From Citrus sinensis (Eukaryota > Streptophyta > Magnoliopsida > Sapindales > Rutaceae), in assembly GCF_022201045.2 (NCBI RefSeq), contig NC_068560.1, forward strand, positions 32,257,501-32,321,500: a stretch of DNA of 64,000 nucleotides. Reading direction: 5' to 3'. Numbering within the stretch: position 1 is the stretch's first letter; each line of letters opens with the position of its first letter. Positions 35,301-49,200 of this stretch are shown one piece after another. The notes under the pieces were generated by a model. The model did no database searches. It saw nothing but the letters and a program-made list of their open reading frames with translations, and had not been told where the DNA came from. The translations under genes and the position numbers were made by a program.

Positions 35301-38300
35301 CTTGGAGAAAAACTTCAGTTATTGCCACACCTTTTGATTTTGATCAGGCAGAGTCCACTAGGCCAAAAGGCCACTGTGTTGCTGTCCGTGTAACAAGTGA
35401 GGATCCTGATGATGGTTTTAAGCCTACAAGTGGGAAAGTACAGGTCCGCTTATGGTGCTTCATGAACATTGTTGATTGGAAGCATCTAAAATTCACGATG
35501 ATGATGAACTTGTATTGAATTTAACCACTTTGTGCAGGAGCTGAGTTTCAAAAGCAAGCCAAATGTGTGGGCTTACTTCTCTGTTAAGGTAACTTTAGTT
35601 GTAAAATTTTGTGTAAAATTAATTCTTAAATTTTCAAATTTAACAGCATTTCACATTATTATTTGCAGTCTGGAGGAGGCATTCATGAATTTTCGGATTC
35701 TCAATTTGGTAAGTTTTAGATGGTAATATGGAATTTATGTATGATTTAGCCTACTGAAACAGATAAAGGGGTGCATGGTAGCTAGGGGAAAAAAAGAAAA
35801 GTAGGAAAAGGTGCTTCTTTTGGATACATGATGCCTAATGCCCTTTTCTGGACAGATGTCTCTATGGATTTGCAGTTGCAGTTGTTTCTGCTAAAATAAT
35901 TTGTTGCATCTTACCTCAGGACACGTTTTTGCATTTGGAGAATCCAGAGCTCTAGCTATTGCAAATATGGTTCTTGGGCTGAAGGAAATTCAAATTCGTG
36001 GAGAAATTCGTACTAATGTTGATTACACAATCGATCTTTTACATGTAAAATTTCCTTACTTGGTGGCAACCCAAACCCGTTTTAATGGATCCTTTTTCCT
36101 TGAAAAAGTTTATTCCTTTCAATGAAACTAAGCCACTTCAAAATATTATTCAGGCTTCAGATTACAGAGAAAATAAAATTCACACGGGTTGGCTGGATAG
36201 TAGAATTGCCATGCGGGTTAGAGCGGAAAGGCCTCCGTGGTATCTCTCTGTTGTTGGTGGTGCTCTGTATGTAAGTATCTGCTATACTTGCTTGCATGTT
36301 GGTGTGCATGTCTGCATGTGTGTTTGACATGACTTGTTGTCTTTCATTTGCTAATTTCAGAAAGCATCAGCTAGTAGTGCAGCTATGGTTTCAGATTATG
36401 TTGGATATCTTGAAAAGGGACAAATCCCTCCCAAGGTACTCATAGCTTCCTATTTATGTCTCTGCAAAGCAAGTGTTTATCTTTTTTCTAATAGAATTCA
36501 AGTTTTTATCTAATGCAAGTTCATCCTGTTTGCAGCACATCTCACTTGTCAACTCTCAAGTGTCTTTGAACATTGAAGGAAGCAAATATAGGGTATGTGT
36601 TTGTTGATTCCAGGGTGCTATATTATACAGGGTTCTTCAACTGAATGATTTTCTGACTTGCAGAGTTTAAGAATGTGTCCTGTTAACATTTTGGTGAACT
36701 GTGTTTAGATTGACATGGTCAGACGGGGACCGGGTAGCTATACATTGAGGATGAATGAATCAGAAATTGAAGCAGAGATACATACCTTGCGTGATGGAGG
36801 TTTATTAATGCAGGTAAGCATTTATTGATTTTGTAACACTTTCATTATTATTGGATTATGTAATTCTTCTGTGTATTACTTATTTCATTTTAGATCTCCA
36901 TTATGAATATATAAGTTATGCTAACAGAATAGGTAGACTTTACTAATATCATCACGTCAAAATCTGTTTCATAATCGTGGTTAAGACTTAATATGCAGTA
37001 TCGGTCTGGATCCTAATGGTTGGGACCTGGCACGAGCACCATCATTTCTTTAAGCACTCTGCAGGCATGCTATGTTTCTAGACTATTGTATGAGTGTTTG
37101 TAGGTTGCAATGGCATGGATCTGTTTTTTGATTTGTAGGAGTGCTATCAGAAATGGGGACCATATTGCTTCAAATTTTGAGATCTTAAACTATTTTCCCA
37201 CACATGATTCTCACTTATGATGGTTGAAATACCTTCATTCCAAAGAAGACATTTCAGGGTGTATGGTTCTGCATGGAATTTAATGTATGCTCCCAGTATG
37301 ATGACTCTCCCGTAATGCTGATTCAGTAACTCATGAGTCCTAACAGTATATAGGGTTCTTGTCTCAATAATCAACCATACAATTTTTACTCAGCCTTAAT
37401 ATGCTCTAATCCATGTATTTTATATTGGTTCAACTTGTCATCATACTCAAGCGCGAAAACAGTTTGTGAGCCTAAAAAACTGAATTAAGTTGAAATCAGT
37501 TTATTTTATTGGAACATTAATTTGGTGGATGCTGTGCTCACAAATTAATCATCAAATTGCATTCCTGTCACTTGAGAGAGGTTTTCAATGAATGTGGTTG
37601 TGTTGTTCAAGTTGTCTGTAATTTATGCCCAAAACCTAAAAAGATAATTATTTACTCAAATTGTATTGCAGTTGGATGGAAATAGTCATATTGTATATGC
37701 TGAGGAAGAGGCAGCAGGAACTCGCCTTCTCATTGATGGAAGAACTTGCTTGCTTCAGGTGCCACCAATTCTTTTTCTTACTTTTTATTCTATGTTCTAT
37801 TACTTTAGTTGGGTAAATTGGTTAGTTATCTTTGTTGTATCCAGAATGATCATGATCCATCAAAGTTAGTTGCGGAGACACCATGCAAGCTGCTGAGATA
37901 TTTGGTTTCAGATGGAAGTCATATTGATGCTGACACTCCATATGCAGAAGTTGAGGTCATGAAAATGTGTATGCCTCTTCTTTCACCTGCTTCTGGAGTT
38001 CTTCAATTTAAGATGGCTGAAGGTCAAGCAATGCAGGTAAATCATTTTCCTTATTTAAAAGTATGAATTTTCTATATCCAATGGAAATTAAGAATTCATT
38101 CCTGTGTAGGCTGGTGAGCTCATAGCAAGGCTTGACCTAGATGATCCTTCAGCTGTAAGAAAAGCTGAACCTTTCTATGGGAGTTTCCCAATCCTGGGAC
38201 CTCCAACAGCAATTTCTGGTAAAGTTCATCAGAGATGTGCTGCAAGTTTAAATGCAGCCCGCATGATTCTTGCTGGTTATGAGCACAATATAGAAGAAGT

Positions 38301-41300
38301 AAGCATTTTCTTGCCTATGTTAATCTTAATTGGAGAATTTAAAGAATACTACAGTAATTCTGTTGTGTCTGTGATTTACTAAGTTTTGGTCTTTTTGACT
38401 TGCAAATATAGGTTAACTGATTGCCACAGTGGGTTATTTTTAATAAATACTTGTAATTAAAAAAAAAAATTTGATTTGTCTTCTCACATATTTGGCATCT
38501 ATTTTAGGTTGTGCAAAACTTGCTTAACTGTCTTGATAGTCCTGAACTCCCTTTCCTTCAATGGCAAGAGTGCATGGCTGTTTTGTCAACCCGCCTTCCC
38601 AAAGATCTTAAAAATCAGGTGAATATCTGAACCCTTATTTTTGCTCAAGTAGTGGCTTTAGGCTCCTATGTTCATCTAATTCGTTGACCTGTTCAATTTT
38701 ATCAGTTGGAATCAAAATTTAAGGAGTTCGAGAGAATTTCAAGTTCCCAGAATGTTGACTTCCCTGCCAAACTGCTGAGAGGTGTTCTTGAGGTGAGTTC
38801 TTTGTCTGTCATTCTTGATTTTCTAAACCATCTGTCTAGAGCTTTAATACAGTCAGGGTATGTGCTTTTGCTGCAGGCACATCTGTCGTCCTGTACTGAC
38901 AAAGAAAGAGGATCCCAAGAAAGGCTTATTGAGCCTTTGATGAGTCTTGTTAAGTCTTATGAGGGTGGAAGAGAGAGTCATGCCCGTGTAATTGTTCAGT
39001 CTCTTTTCGAAGAGTATCTGTCAGTCGAAGAATTATTCAGTGATCAGATCCAGGTAATTTTATTTCTACCAATTGCAAGTTGGTAAATGATGTTTTCATG
39101 TGAATGAGATATCTTGTCTTGATTATTTGGGATTGCCAACACCCCTTTTGTTGATTCCCTGACAGAATCAGGATTTCTGTTAAAGTATGATGGATATATT
39201 AGATGTTGTTCTAGCTTAGAGTTAAGTGCTCTACTTTAGTTCTTCGTCTTTCTAAAATTTGTTCTACCTAGATATTTCTGACCAACGCTTGTCTCTGCTT
39301 TCCAAGTGGGAGAAACACCTGTTTTTGTGGTTCCATTGATTTTACCTCGTAGGCTTTAAAAATCCATTCATGGCTGATGGATATATGTTTAGAATGATTA
39401 TAGTGTCATTGTTCTGTGTTGAATATTTTACAGGTCGTTCTTTTTTTTAGACCTTTAATTAAATTGTGTATTATCTTGTTGGTTGGTCCTTCTACTCTTT
39501 AAAATCGTATTTATTCTCTAGGCTGATGTCATCGAACGTCTTCGACTACAATATCAGAAAGATCTGTTGAAGGTTGTGGACATTGTGCTTTCTCATCAGG
39601 TATAGAATTTTATGGAAAGCTTATTGACAGGCCTTCTTCCGGTACTTTTTTTTTTCCTGGACAATTTATTTTGCACAAGAATAACATGCGTTTATTGGCT
39701 TGCAGGGTGTCAAACGTAAAAATAAACTGATCCTACGACTGATGGAACAACTGGTGTACCCTAATCCTGCTGCATACAGGGATAAACTTATACGGTTTTC
39801 TGCACTCAATCATACAAATTATTCTGAGGTTGGCAATTGCCCTGAATGATTCAATTGAACTTGGTTGATCAGAATTGGTTTTCCTCTTAATTTTCTTTAT
39901 TATTCTTCATCAACTCTCTTTTCAAGTGCCACATGAAACTGTCGTGGTGAAGATTTTAATCTCTTTTTATGTTTATCTATTCCTCATGTCTTTTGTGGAG
40001 ATTAGGTTTTCCTTGCTCAACTTATTGTCACTTTTTGAGATTCTAAAAATCTTGATTTCAACATGCTTATGCAGTTGGCACTAAAGGCTAGCCAATTATT
40101 GGAGCAAACCAAACTGAGTGAACTTCGATCCAGCATTGCGAGAAGCCTTTCTGAATTAGAGATGTTTACTGAGGATGGGGAAAGTATGGATACTCCCAAG
40201 AGGAAAAGTGCCATTGATGAACGAATGGAGGATCTTGTGAGTGCTCCTTTAGCAGTTGAAGATGCACTTGTAGGTCTCTTTGATCACAGTGATCACACCC
40301 TTCAAAGGCGGGTTGTGGAGACTTATGTTCGTAGGCTTTACCAGGTATTCCAGCTGAAACTATAATAAGTCTTTCATAATTCCAATTTTTGGAGGTTTAC
40401 TCCCTTTAATCTATTTATTTTTGTCGTCAGCCCTACCTAGTAAAGGGAAGTGTCAGGATGCAGTGGCACAGATGTGGTCTTATTGCATCATGGGAGTTCT
40501 TGGAGGAGCATATTGAGAGAAAGAATGGGCCTGAAGATCAAACTCCTGAGCAACCATTGGTTGAAAAACATAGTGAGAGGAAATGGGGAGCCATGGTTAT
40601 AATCAAATCTCTTCAATCTTTCCCAGATATTCTTAGTGCTGCATTAAGAGAAACCGCTCATAGCCGAAATGATTCAATTTCGAAAGGATCTGCAAAAACA
40701 GCTAGCTATGGAAATATGATGCATATTGCATTGGTGGGCATGAACAATCAGATGAGTTTACTTCAGGATAGGTATATGACATGTTCCTGCCTTCTCACTT
40801 GCATTAATCTTCAGTGACAAATTACTGAACTTTTCTGTACCTAGGATGACATTTTGCAATCTATAAGTTGTGTAGAAACATACTGTATGTTTAATTTGGT
40901 TTATATCTGATAAAAAATAAAAGATATTAAATTTCCTTACTTTGCTGCAAAAGACAAACCAAATTAATCAACTCTCAAAATGTCAAATTTAGGGAACAGG
41001 AACTCTGATGGTAATCATGTCCCTTTCCTTACAAGCATTGTTCTTTGGTTCTTTGCAGTGGGGATGAGGATCAGGCTCAAGAGAGAATAAACAAGCTGGC
41101 CAAAATACTTAAAGAGCAAGAAGTAGGCTCTGGTTTACACTCTGCAGGCGTTGGGGTGATTAGCTGTATCATACAAAGAGATGAAGGGCGTGCTCCTATG
41201 AGGCACTCCTTTCATTGGTCGCCAGAAAAGTTTTATTATGAGGAGGAGCCTCTATTGCGTCATCTGGAACCTCCTTTATCCATCTACCTTGAACTGGTTT

Positions 41301-44300
41301 GTTGTTTGCAAACCTGTTTCTTTCAATTCCACCTCGGAAAGAGTAAAGAAGAAATTAATTATGTACCCACAATCTGACATTTCTTGACATTTGTTTTGAT
41401 CCAGGACAAGCTTAAAGGTTACGATAACATACAGTATACTCTGTCCCGAGATCGACAGTGGCATCTATATACAGTTGTAGACAAGCCACTGCCAATTCGG
41501 AGGATGTTCCTCAGGACTCTTGTCAGGCAACCCACATCAAATGAAGGATTCATGTCTTATCCAGTATCTGATATGGGAACAAACCGTGCTCAGTGGACTA
41601 TGTCATTTACTTCAAGGGGTGTTTTAAGGTCCTTAATGGCTGCTATGGAGGAGTTAGAACTTAATGTGCACAATGCTTCAGTCAAATCTGACCATGCTCA
41701 GATGTATCTTTGTATTTTACGTGAACAGAAAATCAACGATCTTGTGCCTTACCCCAAGTAACCCATTTTCCATTCTTCTTTTATTTCTTATGGACATTTT
41801 TTTAGAGTTAAATGGCAGCTTACATTGGGTTTGTTGCTTCTAGGAGAGTTGATGTGGATGCTGGGCAAGAGGAAACTGCTATTGAGGCACTCTTGGAAGA
41901 GCTGGCTCGTGAAATACATGCAACTGTTGGTGTGAGAATGCATAAATTAGGTGTTTGTGAGTGGGAAGTGAAGCTTTGGATGGCATCTTCTGGACAGGCA
42001 AATGGTGCCTGGAGGGTGGTTGTAACAAATGTAACTGGTCACACCTGTGCAGTGCATGTAAGTGTGCTTAAATAAAGATCTTCAACCTAAACTCTTTTCC
42101 GGTTAGAACTATTTAGGTCTTGCTGACTATCATTCAGTATCCTATCAGTAAGCCTCATGTTTTGCAATATAAAGTTATTTTTGGTTTCTATTTAAGTAGA
42201 GAATACTTTCCATGCCTCAGTTTGCATATTTGAGACTTTTATACTATTCTGCCAGAGATCTCCGACACAAATTAATTCCGATCCCTATTACTTTTCTCCA
42301 GTAGTATCATTGGACCACGGCTCTCACTTTTTGCCATATAGGTGTTTCATAGACATACAGGACCATGCTTTCCAATATGGTCCTAATCCTCTCCTGGAGA
42401 ACATTTTACTCAAATTAACATCCTTTGCTTAGTTCTTATGAATGAATAAAATGCATGCAGGAGAAATCTGATATATATAGGTTGGAGAAAATTGCAAAAT
42501 GAGCATACTCTCCTTCATTAAAAAATAGCTCCTGAGATGGCATGACTAGTTAGGACTTCTAGTTACTAAGCCTACATGATGCGTAATATTTACTTTATTG
42601 GAAGCTATCCTTATTAGTTGAAAAAAGTTGATTAATGTGTTGGAAATTATATTTACTACTGTTTAACATAACATCCAGATATATCGAGAGCTAGAAGATA
42701 CCAGTAAACACACTGTAGTCTATCATTCAGCTGCTGTGCGGGGTCCGCTGCATGGTGTAGAAGTTAATTCTCAGTATCAGTCTTTGGGAGTTCTTGATCA
42801 GAAACGTCTTCTTGCCAGGAGAAACAATACTACTTACTGCTATGATTTTCCTCTGGTGAGCACTCTGGCATCTACTTGCTGCAATATCAGATCTTTTTTT
42901 TTTCTTCTTTTAATCTTTCCATTAGCCACTGCAAATCATGTTCATGCGAGAAATGTTACTTGCAGGCATTTGAAACAGCCTTGGAACAGTCATGGGCATC
43001 CCAGTTCCCAAATATGAGACCAAAGGATAAGGCTCTTCTCAAAGTTACGGAACTCAAATTTGCTGATGATAGTGGTACATGGGGTACTCCCCTTGTCTTG
43101 GTTGAGCGTTCACCTGGGCTTAATAATATTGGCATGGTGGCCTGGTGTATGGAAATGTTTACTCCTGAGTTCCCATCTGGAAGGACAATATTGATTGTAG
43201 CAAATGATGTGACTTTTAAGGCTGGATCTTTTGGCCCAAGGGAGGATGCATTCTTCCTTGCAGTAACTGATCTTGCTTGTGCAAAGAAACTGCCTTTAAT
43301 CTATCTGGCGGCAAATTCTGGTGCCCGTATTGGGGTAGCTGAAGAAGTCAAAGCCTGCTTTGAGATTGGTTGGACAGATGAACTAAATCCTGATCGTGGT
43401 TTTAATTATGTATATTTAACTCCTGAGGATTATGCTCGGATTGGATCATCCGTTATAGCTCATGAAATGAAGCTGGAGAGTGGAGAAACCAGGTGGGTTG
43501 TAGATAGCATTGTTGGAAAGGAGGATGGACTGGGCGTTGAGAACTTAACTGGAAGTGGGGCTATTGCTGGTGCATATTCCAGGGCATACAAGGAAACCTT
43601 TACTTTGACATATGTGACTGGAAGAACTGTAGGAATAGGTGCTTATCTTGCTCGGCTTGGTATGAGATGCATACAGAGACTTGATCAGCCCATAATTCTA
43701 ACTGGTTTCTCAGCATTAAATAAACTTCTTGGTCGGGAGGTTTACAGCTCCCACATGCAACTTGGAGGACCTAAAATTATGGCAACTAATGGGGTTGTTC
43801 ATCTGACTGTTTCAGATGATCTTGAAGGTATTTCAGCTATTTTGAAGTGGTTGAGCTATGTTCCTCCTCACATTGGTGGTGCACTTCCAATCATAAGTCC
43901 CTTAGATCCTCCAGACAGGCCTGTTGAGTACTTACCAGAGAACTCTTGTGATCCTCGTGCTGCTATCTGCGGCTTTTTGGATAATAATGGGAAGTGGATT
44001 GGTGGTATTTTTGACAAGGATAGCTTTGTTGAAACGCTAGAAGGATGGGCGAGGACAGTTGTCACAGGAAGGGCAAGGCTTGGAGGAATTCCTGTAGGAA
44101 TAGTTGCTGTTGAAACACAGACAGTAATGCAGGTAATACCTGCTGACCCTGGGCAGCTTGATTCCCATGAAAGGGTAGTTCCTCAAGCTGGACAAGTGTG
44201 GTTTCCTGATTCTGCAACCAAAACAGCCCAAGCATTGATGGATTTCAATAGAGAGGAACTACCACTTTTTATTCTCGCTAACTGGAGGGGCTTTTCAGGT

Positions 44301-45270
44301 GGGCAAAGGGATCTTTTTGAAGGGATCCTTCAGGCTGGATCAACCATTGTTGAAAACCTTAGAACATACAAACAACCTGTTTTTGTCTACATCCCTATGA
44401 TGGCTGAGCTTCGTGGTGGGGCATGGGTGGTTGTGGACAGTCGAATCAACTCAGACCATATTGAAATGTATGCCGATCGAACAGCCAAAGGTAATGTCCT
44501 TGAGCCAGAAGGGATGATTGAGATTAAGTTTAGGACGAAGGAGCTTCTGGAGTGCATGGGTAGGCTCGACCAAAAGCTTATCGATCTGAGGGCTAAACTT
44601 CAGGAAGCCAAGAACAACAGGACCCTGGCAATGGTGGAATCTTTGCAGCAGCAGATAAAAGCACGTGAGAAGCAACTTTTGCCAACATACACTCAGGTAG
44701 CCACCAAATTTGCCGAACTTCATGATACTTCTCTGAGGATGGCTGCAAAAGGGGTGATCAAAGAAGTTGTGGACTGGGATAAATCTCGCTCTTTCTTCTG
44801 CAGAAGATTGCGTAGGAGGGTTGCTGAGAGTTCTCTAGTCAAGACTTTGACAGCGGCTGCCGGTGATTATCTATCGCATAAATCTGCCATAGAAATGATC
44901 AAGCAATGGTTTTTGGATTCTGAAATTGCTAGAGGCAAAGAGGGTGCTTGGTTAGATGATGAAACTTTCTTTACATGGAAGGACGATTCCAGAAATTATG
45001 AGAAAAAGGTACAAGAGTTGGGAGTCCAGAAGGTGTTGCTTCAATTGACAAACATTGGAAACTCAACATCAGATTTGCAAGCTCTACCCCAGGGTCTTGC
45101 CACACTTCTAAGCAAGGTAAAAGTAGAGCATCCAATAATCATTTCGTGCAATAGCAGCATTCTCCTTTTTTTCTTCCAGGAAGTCTAGAAGTAATTATTT
45201 GAATCCAATGCAGGTGGACCCGTCATGTCGAGAGCAATTAATTGGTGAAATTTCTAAGGCTCTCAGGTAA
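32392..45270 (+). CDS. ACC1: Acetyl-CoA carboxylase 1, homomeric, cytosolic
   Basis: Makes malonyl-CoA from acetyl-CoA, bicarbonate and ATP for fatty-acid elongation and secondary metabolism. I joined 31 coding exons in frame to 2267 residues, the normal family length. Exon starts/ends include 32392-32766, 33216-33422, 33509-33670, 33914-34006, 34108-34203, 34392-34565, 35064-35157, 35256-35443, 37845-38036, 40075-40344, 40431-40771, 42679-42855, 42966-45116 and 45214-45270. The biotin carboxylase part comes first, with the ATP-grasp motif [11 protein letters not shown]. The biotin carrier motif EVMKMCMPL follows with biotinyl Lys722. The central region comes next. The whole carboxyltransferase is encoded by the single 2151-nt exon (from residue 1533; [29 protein letters not shown]). 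No transit peptide is seen, so the product is cytosolic. All introns are GT-AG. Odd point: HASEIPELP at 141-149, where Asn is expected in place of Ile145. AATAAA is at 45476. Confidence 0.97.
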
Positions 45271-46290
45271 GGTAGCTGTGTACTTGATTACAGTCCCCCA
45301 TCACGCTGGTGCTCTTGCTGCTTAAATCGAAATTGTTTCTTGGTAACTCCATCAGTGTAGATTGTCTTGATCACATCTGATGGGAGTCATTGGGACCAGC
45401 CGTGCCTATCAAGGAAGTTAGGAGGTGTAAATTCTATGTCATTTGAGGAACACATACTTATTCTGTATTTTTATAATAAATCTCAAAGAAATATTAATAA
45501 TTCCACTAATTAGTGGAAATTCATGAGATACCTATTATCTGTCGGAAGGCATTACTTACTTACTACCAAGGAGAGAGAACTTCGAAAGGCCACATTCCTT
45601 TCTGTCCAAACCGATGCCGTCCTTTGATAACATAAAATTGCATTATTTTTCAACTCTCTACTCTCCCCCGACGCCATCGCCTTCTCATACTCGTACCATC
45701 GATATCCGCGAGTAGGGCATGGAAAAAATACAAAGCTATATGCCTCGTCTTTGTATCCAAGGCGACATCGTCCATTGAGATACTCACCTGCTTGGCGGTT
45801 GTTATTCATTTACTCATTTATTGGCGGGACGCTTTGTCCTTGGCAGTATGATAAGAGAAAAACTTGTGTGAAACTGTAGTGACCATATGGTAAAACATTG
45901 TCGTGAGTTCGTACTTTGGGGTTTTGTCTTCATCAGTTGGTTTAAGCCGTCCCGCCGTCTCCAACATCCTTTTTGTCTACGATCTAACTACCATACACTG
46001 CCGATTGAATGTAAGACTATTGCCGCTCTACAGTAGTTTTGTTTTTATACATTGGTTATATTTGGAATTAAGGCGCAGTAAGACTTGGTAAAAGTAGGTG
46101 TCTTCTAATCACTTTAGCTATTAGAAGTCCAACCTAAATAAGTTACAAACATATCCCACGCCATGCAACTAATACTTATCTGCCTTACTAAAAAGCAAAA
46201 AAGCTTGCTGTTTTAATTAACCTGGGAAAGTTTTGAGGGAAAATAAACAAAATCTCTTGCTTTAATAAACTATAACATAGGCAATACTAC
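45271..46290. other. Tail-to-tail intergenic region between ACC1 and the MnmE gene
   Basis: About 1 kb holding the 3' UTRs of two convergent genes. AATAAA at 45476-45481 is a likely ACC1 poly(A) signal. No further gene is seen; the open frames at 45552-45809 and 45903-46091 lack known domains. Confidence 0.6.
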
Positions 46291-49200
46291 CTATTTGCCA
46301 ATACAGAACTTGCCAAAAATGTTGGACAGAACCTCTTCAGAGATGTCTTCCCCACTTATCTGCCCAAGAGCCAAAGCTGCATCCCTCAAATCAATAGTCC
46401 AAAAATCTAGAGGCAGTTCCTCCTCTATTGATGATTTCAACCTTACAAGAGCCTCCTTGGTCCTCATAAGCTGTTCGCATTGTCTCTGAATCATTTTAGC
46501 AAAATAAAACAATCAGAATGAAATAAAACAATCAGAATCATCTTCAGATTGTGATTCAAGTCAAGCTGAGCCGGCCTCATTTTTGCTGAACATAAAAATT
46601 AATGTAGGAAAAAGTTTGAATTTCAGCATTAGCTTTGCAACTCAGCGGACTCATAGACTCAACTTTTCAAACCCCAAAATTAAGGTATTAAGAATAACAT
46701 AGCTGAAGCATGGAATTGCGGCATACAGATACAGGCAACAAAATCAAGTAAAGGGGGAACAATGAATTCACATATACAGGTGGCTGACCTGGTTTACAGC
46801 CCATCTGCGTCCTCCTGCAGGAATCTGGTGGAGACCCACAATCTTCATGATTGCTGTCTCCAAATCCTGTATTCCTTGACCAGTAACAGCACAGGTAAAA
46901 ACATGATCATTGAAAGAATTGCCGACTTTATTCCATTCATTGCTAGCTGATGGAGCACAGTCTATTTTGTTGATTACAAGAATCATTGGGGTAGAAGATT
47001 CAGTCGATTTCTGCAATTCCAAAAAAAAACCTTAAAATATGGACTCTAGAAAGCTAGTAATTTTTTTTTTAAAGTAGAAATTGATTTGCAGCATGATCCT
47101 AATGTATTGACCACAATGACCAATATAGCAACTTGATATGATACATCGAGAGTACTGGGTAGCATCATGCCTTATTAGATTGAATTCTATTAAGAAGTTC
47201 GCTATCTTCTGAAGTCCATCCATCAACTGCACTCACTGTCATGATAATGACATCCGCACCCAAAGCTACTGCTTCAGATCTCTCCACACCTGAATGGAAA
47301 ATTATAGTCACAGAAGTCCAGGAAAGCAAAGAAAATCCAAAATCATCAAGCAACACATGAACTTTTGACTGTAAATAAATACAATCCATTGACTACTAGT
47401 TTCAATCATGTTGAGATTCCTCTTTCATTAGTTTCCATTAGTTGTTTCCCACCTAACAGGAAAATTTTTGGCAATCATGATTTTGAAGCTAATTTTGTTT
47501 CTCTTCTTCCATGAGAATCAACTCAAGGGGGTTTCAAAATCATGGCCATTAAAAGAGGTCACTTACCAATCTTCTCCACAATATCATCAGTTTCTCTAAT
47601 GCCTGCTGTATCAAGAAGTGTCACAGGTACACCACATACTGTTACACTGGCTTCAACGACATCTCGAGTAGTACCGGCAATTTCTGTAACTATTGCTCTC
47701 TCACTCTACACGCTAAAAATAAAACATGGTTTCAATATCGCTACAAGCACTCTTTAAACAAGTAAAAACAAAAACCAAAAGAAAAATTATAGACCATTTC
47801 TACTCTTCGTGAAATTATACATTTCATCCGTTAGAAATATTTGTTTTCCCTTTATCAAACTCCTAGTCTCGTTTCCGCCTTCGCCGGGGAAAAAGGTACA
47901 AAAAAAAGAAAAAAGGAGTGCTATAGAGACTGGTACTCATATTAGTCTATTCAAGTTATTATCATTAAAATCCATTTACTTGCTAGACATTGAACACTGA
48001 ACCTCGAATTAAAAAAAAATTAAGTAAAAATACCCTACGAAGAGGAAAAGAAAAGACTTAATGCAACATACTTTGCTCCAAGCATTAAGAAGGCTAGACT
48101 TCCCAACATTTGGTCGCCCGACAATTGCTATCTGCGTTTTTTGGGGGGAAAAAACAGAAATAAAGATCACAAAAAAAAAATGCAAGCCATTCCATTCTCT
48201 AGAATAAAGTAAAATAGAAGATTCAAGAAAAAAGAGCTTTAAATAATATGAAATTTAATCTTAATCGGAAAAATTCTCTATGTTGGTCATAATCCAAGAC
48301 TATTGCAAGTAAAAATTTGACAGTACAAACTACTACCCAGAAAGGACAATTTAATCACAAGGCAAAATATTAAACAGGGCTGCAAGGGCAAGACATAATG
48401 GGATATCATAATAACTCAGCTTCTTTTAACACAAAATAACAGAGTAAGAAGTCACATCCTTTAAACCTTGAAGAAAGTAGTCAGAAATTTTCTAAGAGAT
48501 CAAACCTGTAAGCCAGATTGCAGAAGTTTGTCATAATTGGCAGTCTCCATTGCATTTTCCACATCTTGTGACATTGCGTGTATTTTATCCATAACCAGAT
48601 TTAAATTGAGAGGAGGCATCTCATCATCAAAATCTAAACGAGCCTCAATCTCAGTAAGCAACTCGATGCACTTCGCTCTCACTGACGTGACCAAAGAAGA
48701 GAAGCCCCCCTGCCAAAGGAAAAAGATTGTTTTGGGCTCTTAATTGGCAAACGCTTAAGATGATGTGGGAAAAGTTCTTTACTTATTTCGCTGTTACTGA
48801 CTAATACACAGCAGTATGTAAAAACTGAGAATAATATCAAGTGACAATAATACTGAAAAGGAAACATGCCTGAATTCCTGCCAAAGCTGCATCTGCAGCA
48901 GCCACAGACTTTGCTGAAATTAACTTTTCAACATTTTCAGCTTGAGATAGGTCTAAGCGGCCATTGAGAAAGGCGCGGAGAGTGAACTCGCCTGAAAAAG
49001 AAAGAATGTGTATCAACTGTGTGCACATTTTCCAACAGCACCAACATTATACTCTTTGAACAGGGAAAATGCAAACACCAGAGAAGTTAATAAGTATTTT
49101 ATGACCATTCAAATGAAGGTGGACAGCAAACCTGGTTGAGCAAGGGTCGCCCCAGCTTCTAAACAAGCTCTTAACACACGGCGCAGACACACTTCACTAC

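Noticed and set aside
42876..42965. Extension of the large ACC1 exon upstream to an ATG at 42876
   Set aside because: The open frame continues into the intron by chance; the acceptor TTGCAG at 42960-42965 and the family alignment place the exon start at 42966.
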